A stretch of 11,648 nt of DNA from an uncultured Kingella sp. (lineage in GTDB: Bacteria; Pseudomonadota; Gammaproteobacteria; Burkholderiales; Neisseriaceae): contig CAKARD010000036.1 of NCBI GenBank assembly GCA_916720425.1, positions 1-11,648 on the forward strand, written 5' to 3'. Every line of letters starts with the position of its first letter. Within the stretch, counting starts at the first letter, position 1. Shown here in pieces: positions 6,347 through 11,648 of the stretch. Under the pieces are notes generated by a model. That model worked only from the letters and a program-made list of their open reading frames with translations, was not told the DNA's origin and ran no database searches. A program made the position numbers and the translations under genes.

Positions 6347-6945
6347 AATGATAGTAACTCCACATAGCTTTGCAAAGTAACTTTAGTATCGTTATTTTGG
6401 CCACGAGCGCGCGAAGTAACGCGAAAATAACTGCGTTTTTCCCCACTAGATAAGTCTTCTCTCGTGCCTAAATACTCAATAATGTAATTTGCGCCCCCAT
6501 CTTCTGATTGACGACACACTTTTTGTGTTCTACAAACCTCATCTAGCACCGTAGCATTAGGACAGTTACTACTGGCAGTAGTGGGATTAGCTGCGCATCG
6601 CTCCCACGCAACAATATTCGCCGAACTCACTGCAGAACCAAACTCAAAAGGTTTGGTGACTTTATTAGAATAGGTACCATCAGCAGGCAAACACAAACCA
6701 TCGTTACAATTTGCATTAAAGACAACACCACTTTTTTTAGAAGATAATTCTACTATTCTATTTTCAGCAGATTTTAAACCATTTTCTGCTAATGATAATG
6801 CAAACTTACGATCTGCTTCATTGCTACTCATACGCAATTCAGTATTAGAAGATTGCGCAGTAACAATCACCAACAGCGCAATCACTAGCATTAAAATTAG
6901 CACCATTAATAAAGAAAACCCTTGTTGTTTTTTATAGTATTTCAT
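6343..6945 (-). CDS. pilK: Type IV pilus minor pilin PilK (PilX family, PF14341-like)
   Basis: A 200-residue prepilin-like protein. The leader MKYYKKQQG is followed by FSLLMVLILMLVIALLVIV, so PilD should cut after Gly9. The fifth mature residue is Met instead of Glu, as is common in this family (PilX in Pseudomonas, PilK in Neisseria) and in the tip-located GspK-type pseudopilins. A segment shared with neisserial PilK follows: NEADRKFALSLAENGL at 37-52. Six cysteines lie in the soluble part, two as NCNDGLC and two as CRTQKVC, suggesting disulfides. It is a likely member of the minor-pilin priming complex. AAGGA lies eight bases before the ATG. There are 24 bp from the pilJ stop. It overlaps the next gene by 4 bases. 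Note that Pseudomonas PilX and neisserial PilX are different proteins. Confidence 0.87.
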   Translation of the reverse strand: MKYYKKQQGFSLLMVLILMLVIALLVIVTAQSSNTELRMSSNEADRKFALSLAENGLKSAENRIVELSSKKSGVVFNANCNDGLCLPADGTYSNKVTKPFEFGSAVSSANIVAWERCAANPTTASSNCPNATVLDEVCRTQKVCRQSEDGGANYIIEYLGTREDLSSGEKRSYFRVTSRARGQNNDTKVTLQSYVELLSL

Positions 6946-6969
6946 TTTTATTTTCCTTGAAACACAAAC

Positions 6970-8037
6970 TTAAGAATTGGGTACATAAGTTGCGCACGCG
7001 TTACCACTTCGTACAGTAGCGTTAATTATATAATCTGCTAATACAGTATTACCAGTAGAGGGATTTGCCGCATTGTATGTCAAATGTACGCGCACCATAG
7101 CGGGTAAATTTTTCTGATCTAAAGTATCAGTATATCTAAATGTTTCTTGATTTAATGTTGTTAATTCATTATTTTTGCAGTTTTCAACATAACCAAACTG
7201 AAAATTCATACTACTAATATTCTGTGCCAACAATTGAGGACCTTGCCATTGACCATCAGCTGTCAAATCAAAACGTAACAAACTACTAACGCCATTGACT
7301 GTACCTAATACATAAGCTGATGCATACAATTTGGTAACACTAATTTCAGCACGTGTATCACCTGCTAATGATAATTGTGCAGCATTAATATTATTAAAGG
7401 TAATAGTAGTAGAACCATTGCCTCCATTTGGTTTAGCAACATAAGCCGCGCTACAACTGCTTACTACCAAATCTCCTCGATTGGTTACAGTAGGCGCAAT
7501 ATCTGCATCATTAGCATAATTTTCAACTTCCAAATTACTTAAGACATAATTAGCTGATGTACTATATGGGATATTTTCGGTTACACCTGTAAAACCTTTA
7601 CCATACACAAAAATAATCATATCACTAGCAGCAGTAAATCCCGTATGATTCATGGGGGTTTTACTTACATCATTTTGTGCAACCAACCGTATGCCATAAC
7701 CATTATTATCACTTTCATCTAATGTAATATAACGAGAGGAATCTGTGACTTTGGGAAAAATATGATTACCTGAAACAATTTTGCTACTAATGGGGTCATC
7801 TGCGGTAGAGAAACAGCCAAAAGAACCAGCATTACGAGCATCACGTGTGAACAATGAACCTGCATTACGTAAATCCTGCTGGATATTAATTCGTTCTTGT
7901 GCCGTTGAGTTGATCTTACGTGTCATCATATAGGTGCTACCAGCAGCTACCACAACAATCATCGTTAAAGCACTGGCAACCAAAAACTCAATTAAAGTAA
8001 AACCTGATGGCTTAGATTGGAATATTTGTCTTTTCAT
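6970..8037 (-). CDS. pilJ: Type IV pilus minor pilin PilJ/PilW
   Basis: A 355-residue prepilin of the PilW family, the largest of the five. The 12-residue leader ends at Gly12, before FTLIEFLVASAL, with Glu17 as the conserved Glu5. The family hallmark follows at residues 49-75: a QQDLRNAG stretch and DARNAGSFGC. The C-terminal region has FRYTDTLDQ and ends with a Cys near GNACATYV. These match neisserial PilJ as remembered, including FRYTDT. PilJ/PilW is part of the minor-pilin complex that starts pilus assembly in the inner membrane. No strong Shine-Dalgarno is seen (GAAAGCAG at best). The pilI stop is 24 bp upstream, so coupled translation within the operon is plausible. The segment between residues about 80 and 270 is rich in Asn, Ser and Thr. 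Confidence 0.9.
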   Translation of the reverse strand: MKRQIFQSKPSGFTLIEFLVASALTMIVVVAAGSTYMMTRKINSTAQERINIQQDLRNAGSLFTRDARNAGSFGCFSTADDPISSKIVSGNHIFPKVTDSSRYITLDESDNNGYGIRLVAQNDVSKTPMNHTGFTAASDMIIFVYGKGFTGVTENIPYSTSANYVLSNLEVENYANDADIAPTVTNRGDLVVSSCSAAYVAKPNGGNGSTTITFNNINAAQLSLAGDTRAEISVTKLYASAYVLGTVNGVSSLLRFDLTADGQWQGPQLLAQNISSMNFQFGYVENCKNNELTTLNQETFRYTDTLDQKNLPAMVRVHLTYNAANPSTGNTVLADYIINATVRSGNACATYVPNS

Positions 8038-8061
8038 TATTCTGCTTTCAATAAATGAAGA

Positions 8062-8640
8062 TTAATCCGCAACTTGTAATATATAGGTGTTGGTATTATC
8101 TGCAGAAGACTGCGAATTATTTTCCATACCCCAAGCAATTTTAATTGCGGTTACATCATTTCTATTATTCGTAGGTGCGCAATTTGGTGTAAAGGTTGCG
8201 GTGCCATTATTAGATGTTAAGGTTGGTGCGCTAGGGTTGGCTTTATCACGACAAATAATGTAATAAATATTATTTGCTCCGACCATTTGATTTGCCAAAA
8301 TGCTTTCAAACTCACTAATATGCGCTTGAGCCAAATCTGTTTTTGTAACAGCAGAAATTTTGCTAATAGGACTAGATGATTTTGTTACATTTTTTTCTTT
8401 ACCAATATACTCATCATAACGGCGAATATAATTTTTTCCTTCTAATTTAATATTTGGATTAATCTGCATGCCTTCTGCTAAAGCTTCGGCAGCTTGTGCG
8501 GCAATACTTTGATTTTCCGCCTCTGATATACTTGATACTGAACGAATTTGCGCTGCCATCAAAGCCAAAACACCAAAAGTTAACAAAAATACTGAAACCA
8601 TAACTTCCAGTAAAGTTGCCCCCATTACGGATCTTTTCAT
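8062..8640 (-). CDS. pilV: Type IV pilus minor pilin PilI/PilV
   Basis: A prepilin of the PilV family, called PilI in Neisseria. The leader MKRSVMG is followed by ATLLEVMVSVFLLTFGVLAL, with processing expected after Gly and Ala as the first mature residue, plus the conserved Glu5. The stretch QSIAAQAAEALAEGMQINP is typical of the family, as is a late ICRDKANPSAPTL segment holding one Cys, with a second Cys in FTPNCAP. I chose the ATG at 8638-8640 (192 residues) over one two codons upstream (8646), because GGAG lies eight bases before it and only two bases before the other. It is part of the priming complex with PilH, PilJ and PilK. The pilH stop is 36 bp away. In Neisseria the name PilV belongs to a different minor pilin. 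Confidence 0.89.
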   Translation of the reverse strand: MKRSVMGATLLEVMVSVFLLTFGVLALMAAQIRSVSSISEAENQSIAAQAAEALAEGMQINPNIKLEGKNYIRRYDEYIGKEKNVTKSSSPISKISAVTKTDLAQAHISEFESILANQMVGANNIYYIICRDKANPSAPTLTSNNGTATFTPNCAPTNNRNDVTAIKIAWGMENNSQSSADNTNTYILQVAD

Positions 8641-8676
8641 TATCATTACTCCATTAAAAATCGAATTTATTACGTA

Positions 8677-9384
8677 TTAACTGGTCTTACAAATGCGATT
8701 TTTATTTGTGGCATTTTTTTCGTAAGTTTGATAATTTTCACTGCCAGAATTGCATGTTGTAGTATTCCCACTGGGGCTAATAATGACTAATTTCGCTAAA
8801 GCATAGTTTGTATTTTTATTATCTAAGATTATGCGAACATAATTTGTGGCTAAAGTAGTATTACTCATAAAATTACTACGCGTGGTTTTAGAAGTGGTTG
8901 TTTTATAACCAAACATTCCATTAGGCATAAAAACAAACTGACCACTAACAATTTTGCCACCACACTGTGACTGATCAAACGCACAAGCATCTAAACTTAC
9001 GGTAACAGCACCATTGGTGTTGTTACCATTAATCACCGCTGTACGCAATAACTTATCATCATTAGCACTATATTCACCATCTCTATTAAGATCTGCAAAT
9101 GCCATCATGCCACTTGAAAACTGCTTTGAATCACATGTACCAGATGGGCGACCATCACTACGCACCTGTGTACCACACAAAATAACGGGGGCATTCATAC
9201 GCACCGCTTCACTTTTGGCAAAACGAAACAAATTGGCAACTTGCTCTGTACGATTAATGACGCGTGTATTTTCTACAAAACGGCTCATACTGGGCATGGC
9301 AATGGCCGCCATAATGCCCATAATAGCAATGGTTACCAATAGCTCTAATAATGTGAAACCTCGTTGTTTCATTGAATATTGCAT
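8677..9384 (-). CDS. pilH: Type IV pilus minor pseudopilin PilH/FimT (GspH family)
   Basis: A 235-residue prepilin of the GspH/FimT/FimU family. The leader MQYSMKQRG is cut before FTLLELLVTIAIMGIMAAIA, with Glu14 as the conserved Glu5. The family region follows: EQVANLFRFAKSEAVRMNAP at about 46-65, then DLNRDGEYSANDDKLLRT, FMPNGMFGY, and a C-terminal KLVIISPSGNTTTC. The pattern matches neisserial PilH from memory, and the position directly after dnaB agrees. The ATG at 9384 has GAGA about 8 bases upstream; a second in-frame ATG at residue 5 has none. It is the first gene of the five-gene operon, 40 bp after the dnaB stop. There is no terminator between them, so both dnaB read-through and a local promoter are possible. 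Confidence 0.89.
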   Translation of the reverse strand: MQYSMKQRGFTLLELLVTIAIMGIMAAIAMPSMSRFVENTRVINRTEQVANLFRFAKSEAVRMNAPVILCGTQVRSDGRPSGTCDSKQFSSGMMAFADLNRDGEYSANDDKLLRTAVINGNNTNGAVTVSLDACAFDQSQCGGKIVSGQFVFMPNGMFGYKTTTSKTTRSNFMSNTTLATNYVRIILDNKNTNYALAKLVIISPSGNTTTCNSGSENYQTYEKNATNKNRICKTS

Positions 9385-9392
9385 AGTTATTC

Positions 9393-9428
9393 TCTATACC
9401 TTTTAAAAGGATTTGTGTTAAAGATCAA
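9393..9428 (-). promoter_or_regulatory. Two overlapping promoter candidates for the pilin operon
   Basis: Between dnaB and pilH the - strand offers two pairs with 17-bp spacers. One is TTGATC (9423-9428) with TAAAAG (9400-9405). The other is TTAACA (9416-9421) with TATAGA (9393-9398). The first leaves a short leader that may include the pilH Shine-Dalgarno. The second would make a nearly leaderless message. Each box matches in four or five of six bases, so neither is strong. Confidence 0.35.
9399..9410. repeat. 12-bp perfect palindrome in front of pilH
   Basis: CCTTTTAAAAGG reads the same on both strands. It fills the start of the spacer of one candidate promoter and covers the -10 box of the other. 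It has no loop and no T run, so it is not a terminator; an operator is possible. Palindromes of this length are uncommon by chance but not rare in AT-rich DNA. Confidence 0.5.
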
Positions 9429-10843
9429 TTTTCCGCAACTTGATCAGCAACAAAACTACTGCTCTCAAAGCGTGTAAATTGTCCAAAAAAAGTTAAATAA
9501 ATCCGACCTGTTGGGCCATTACGATGCTTGCCGATAATACATTCAGCTAAGTTTTTATATTGCGTCTTCTCTTTGGTGTAATACTCGTCACGATACATAA
9601 ACATGATTAAATCTGCATCTTGCTCAATAGCACCCGACTCTCTAATATCCGACATCATAGGACGCTTATCAGTACGTTGCTCTACAGTACGCGATAATTG
9701 CGACAATGCAATAATGGGTACGTGTAATTCTTTAGCAAGAATTTTTAAACTACGAGAAATCTCGCCTAACTCTGACGCACGATTATCACCACGCCCCGAA
9801 CCCGACATTAACTGCAAATAATCGATGACAATTAACCCTAATTTTCCATCAAATCGCCGTGCTAAACGGCGTGCACGCGCACGCAATTCCAATGCAGTCA
9901 ATCCAGGTGTTTCATCAATAAACACTGGTGCTTTACTTAAATGAACCACGGCCTCATTTAAGCGTTCCCAATGTTCATCCTCTAGGTTACCTGTTTTTAG
10001 TGCATTTTGGTCTATTCTTCCCACCGAACTAAGCATACGTGCTACCAATTGTACAGCACCCATTTCCATAGAAAAAATCGCTACGGGCAACTGGCTGTTC
10101 AACGCAACATTTTCGGCAATATTAAGCGCAAAAGCAGTTTTACCCATAGAAGGACGACCTGCTATAATAATCAAATCCCCTTCTTGCAAACCTGAGGTCA
10201 TTCTGTCTAAATCAAAAAATCCTGTTGAAACTCCTGTAACAGCATTGGGATTATTGCGCGAATATAATTCATCAATACGTTCAATGTTTTGTCGTAATAG
10301 CTCACGAATTTCTACAAAACCTTGTTTGGACTTACTACTGTTTTCTGCAATATTAAAAACTTTACTTTCTGCTTGATCTAATAACTCATCTGCAGCCAAA
10401 CCCTCAGGATTGTGATAAGCTATCTTAGCAATTTCTGTTCCAACTTCTGCCAATTGACGTAGAACAGAACGTTCACGCACAATTCTAGCGTAATGTACAA
10501 TATTGGCAGCAGAAGGCGTATTTTGTGTTAATTGAATCAGATAATCCAAACCGCCAGTTTGCGCTAACTGCTCACGCCGTTCCAATTCTTCATGCACCGT
10601 TACCGCATCTGCAGGTAAATCATGATACAACAATGCTGTAATGGTACGATAAATTAGTTTGTGTTCTAAACGATAAAAATCATTATCGCTTAATGTGTCT
10701 ATAATACTATCTAGCGATCGATTATCTATTAATAAACCACCTAATACCGATTGCTCTGCTTCTAAGGAATGCGGGGGTGTCACACCACGGATTTCACTCA
10801 TTGTATCGCTAAAATGAACTGCGTTATCTGAATTAACTATCAT
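9425..10843 (-). CDS. dnaB: Replicative DNA helicase DnaB
   Basis: DnaB is the hexameric 5'-3' helicase at the replication fork. The 472-residue protein is close to the E. coli length. The N-terminal domain (about 22-125) opens with PPHSLEAEQSVLGG, which is very conserved. A linker helix follows to about residue 195. The RecA-like motor domain then shows Walker A GRPSMGKT at 229-236, the Walker B region LIVIDYLQLM with Asp341, SQLSRTVEQR at 381-390, and GKHRNGPTG at 438-446 with the arginine finger region. No intein interrupts it. The first ATG has no clear Shine-Dalgarno; a second in-frame Met at residue 15 would also keep all conserved parts, so the exact start is uncertain. No convincing promoter was found in the 116-bp gap to ppa. 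Confidence 0.97.
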   Translation of the reverse strand: MIVNSDNAVHFSDTMSEIRGVTPPHSLEAEQSVLGGLLIDNRSLDSIIDTLSDNDFYRLEHKLIYRTITALLYHDLPADAVTVHEELERREQLAQTGGLDYLIQLTQNTPSAANIVHYARIVRERSVLRQLAEVGTEIAKIAYHNPEGLAADELLDQAESKVFNIAENSSKSKQGFVEIRELLRQNIERIDELYSRNNPNAVTGVSTGFFDLDRMTSGLQEGDLIIIAGRPSMGKTAFALNIAENVALNSQLPVAIFSMEMGAVQLVARMLSSVGRIDQNALKTGNLEDEHWERLNEAVVHLSKAPVFIDETPGLTALELRARARRLARRFDGKLGLIVIDYLQLMSGSGRGDNRASELGEISRSLKILAKELHVPIIALSQLSRTVEQRTDKRPMMSDIRESGAIEQDADLIMFMYRDEYYTKEKTQYKNLAECIIGKHRNGPTGRIYLTFFGQFTRFESSSFVADQVAEN

Positions 10844-10878
10844 GATTAATAAGCAAAACTAACAAATTTTGGCACAAA

Positions 10879-10896
10879 CTTATTTTTGAAAATAAG
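10879..10896. repeat. AT-rich inverted repeat between ppa and dnaB
   Basis: Arms CTTATTTT (10879-10886) and AAAATAAG (10889-10896) are perfectly complementary, with only two bases between them. On the - strand only three T residues follow, so it would be a weak terminator after ppa at best. It is the only notable structure in this 116-bp gap, apart from the smaller dyad GCATAATCATGC at 10897-10908 right beside it. Confidence 0.4.
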
Positions 10897-10959
10897 GCAT
10901 AATCATGCGCAATCCATTGTTACAAACAAGATCGCGCACAAGGATTTAATCACTCTATA

Positions 10960-11490
10960 TTACTGATTGTTCCAACGTGCTTGTGATTCTTTAATCACAT
11001 TTTTGGCTTCTTCAATATCACCCCAATGCGTTACTTGAGTTGTTCCCGCTTTTTTCAAATCTTTGTAGTGATTGAAATGAAATTCAATTTGTTTAATCAA
11101 CTGCGCAGGCAAATCGGCCAATGTTTTAATAGCATTACCTGTATCGCGATCATCAGCAGGAACGACCACGATTTTATCATCCACTTCACCATCATCCACA
11201 AATTTCATTACGCCAATGACACGTGCTTTTAAATAAATACCAGTAGATAATGGAGTACGCGTAATAATCAGCGCATCTAACTCATCACCATCTTCATCTA
11301 ATGTTTGTGGAATAAACCCATAATTGGTGGGCTTAGCAAAAATTTGGGGTTCTATGCGATCCAATTTCATTGTGGCGTGTTTACGATCCCATTCAATTTT
11401 ATGAGTACTGCCTTCAGGAATCTCTACCACAACATTAATGATACCGCCCTCTACATCACCTACATCTAAAATTTGATTAAAATCTGCCAT
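10960..11490 (-). CDS. ppa: Inorganic pyrophosphatase, family I
   Basis: Ppa splits pyrophosphate into two phosphates in the cytosol, pulling biosynthetic reactions forward. In this 176-residue protein the active-site residues can be lined up with E. coli Ppa: Glu24, Lys31, Glu33, Arg45 and Tyr57. The metal motif DGDELD holds Asp67, Asp69 and Asp72. Asp99, Asp104, Lys106 and Tyr142 complete the site. The body differs from the E. coli type (GSTHKIEWDR, TNYGFIPQTLDEDGDEL, FNHYKDLKKAG) and resembles the Neisseria enzyme from memory. AGAGAG upstream of the ATG supports the start. A TATAAT at 11527-11532 probably drives it. dnaB lies downstream in the same direction without a strong terminator between. 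Confidence 0.96.
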   Translation of the reverse strand: MADFNQILDVGDVEGGIINVVVEIPEGSTHKIEWDRKHATMKLDRIEPQIFAKPTNYGFIPQTLDEDGDELDALIITRTPLSTGIYLKARVIGVMKFVDDGEVDDKIVVVPADDRDTGNAIKTLADLPAQLIKQIEFHFNHYKDLKKAGTTQVTHWGDIEEAKNVIKESQARWNNQ

Positions 11491-11526
11491 TTTATTGCTC
11501 TCTTTATATTAAAAATTAATTGGTTA

Positions 11527-11556
11527 ATTATAGACTAAATCTCTTATAAACAACAA
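11527..11556 (-). promoter_or_regulatory. Promoter candidate for ppa
   Basis: On the - strand a perfect TATAAT (11527-11532) ends 36 bases before the ppa ATG. TTGTTG (11551-11556) lies 18 bp upstream as a weak -35 box. Position, spacing and the following Shine-Dalgarno all fit. The region further upstream holds repeated TGTAA motifs and a palindrome. Confidence 0.6.
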
Positions 11557-11598
11557 CCACTCACTTATTTCATCTGTAATTTTATGTAACACATGTAA

Positions 11599-11614
11599 AT
11601 TATTTGCAAATAAT
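11599..11614. repeat. 16-bp perfect palindrome upstream of ppa
   Basis: ATTATTTGCAAATAAT is fully self-complementary. It lies about 43 bp upstream of the ppa -35 candidate. On the + strand its TTGCAA core (11604-11609) stands 17 bp before TATTAT (11627-11632), so it could also be the -35 part of a divergent promoter for a gene starting beyond the right edge. The function is not known. Confidence 0.45.
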
Positions 11615-11648
11615 AACTGTTTTTATTATTATCACACTCCATGAAAAA

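Noticed and set aside
9014..9406. 130-codon open frame on the + strand
   Set aside because: It lies antisense to pilH, which has a full set of prepilin features. The encoded protein shows no family motif and no ribosome binding site was found for it.
11641..11648. Start of a + strand gene at the right edge
   Set aside because: Only ATG plus five bases are present and no Shine-Dalgarno precedes it, so it cannot be supported as a gene.
1..11648. CRISPR array, insertion sequence, prophage or toxin-antitoxin system
   Set aside because: No spaced direct repeats of suitable length, no transposase or integrase motifs, and no toxin-like partner next to the DUF2185 gene were seen.

Overview
The window is AT-rich and almost entirely coding. 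It looks like a piece of a chromosome from a low-GC member of the Neisseriaceae or a close betaproteobacterial relative. Three things point there: a dnaB gene followed directly by five prepilin genes that match the neisserial pilH-I-J-K-X set from memory; a pyrophosphatase and an SmpB that resemble the Neisseria proteins; and a stand-alone heptose adenylyltransferase (rfaE2/hldC) rather than a fused hldE. No database search was possible, so the assignment is by recall. The usual neisserial DNA uptake sequence dialects were not found.

Layout, left to right. On the + strand, 1-707 is argB without its 5' end. Everything after that is on the - strand. 739-2259 is a single fused PseG-PseH protein for pseudaminic acid synthesis, convergent with argB. 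2363-2456 is tRNA-Ser(GCU), with a near-consensus promoter and a strong terminator. 2536-5805 is a compact housekeeping run read from right to left: smpB, folK, a DUF2185 gene, ribH, nusB, rfaE2 and a GNAT acetyltransferase. A strong hairpin terminator at 5847-5881 separates it from the minor-pilin operon at 5891-9384 (pilH, pilI, pilJ, pilK, pilX). dnaB (9425-10843) and ppa (10960-11490) lie upstream of that.

How the genes work together. The five prepilins are expected to form the priming complex of a type IV pilus. PilX-type protein at the end of the operon may instead be incorporated to tune fibre interactions. The adhesin/tip gene pilY1 (pilC), which lies inside this cluster in Pseudomonas and Acinetobacter, is absent, as in Neisseria. 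The PseGH fusion supplies two consecutive steps of CMP-pseudaminic acid synthesis, but no other pse gene is in the window. rfaE2 feeds LPS/LOS core heptose. The remaining genes cover trans-translation, folate, riboflavin, antitermination, replication and pyrophosphate removal.

The window is mostly ordinary core genome. The parts worth a second look are the orphan PseG-PseH fusion with no visible ribosome binding site, the DUF2185 gene inside a riboflavin/nusB operon, the dnaB-linked minor-pilin cluster with its palindrome in the candidate promoter, and the repeat-rich region upstream of ppa. I saw no clearly new multi-gene system.
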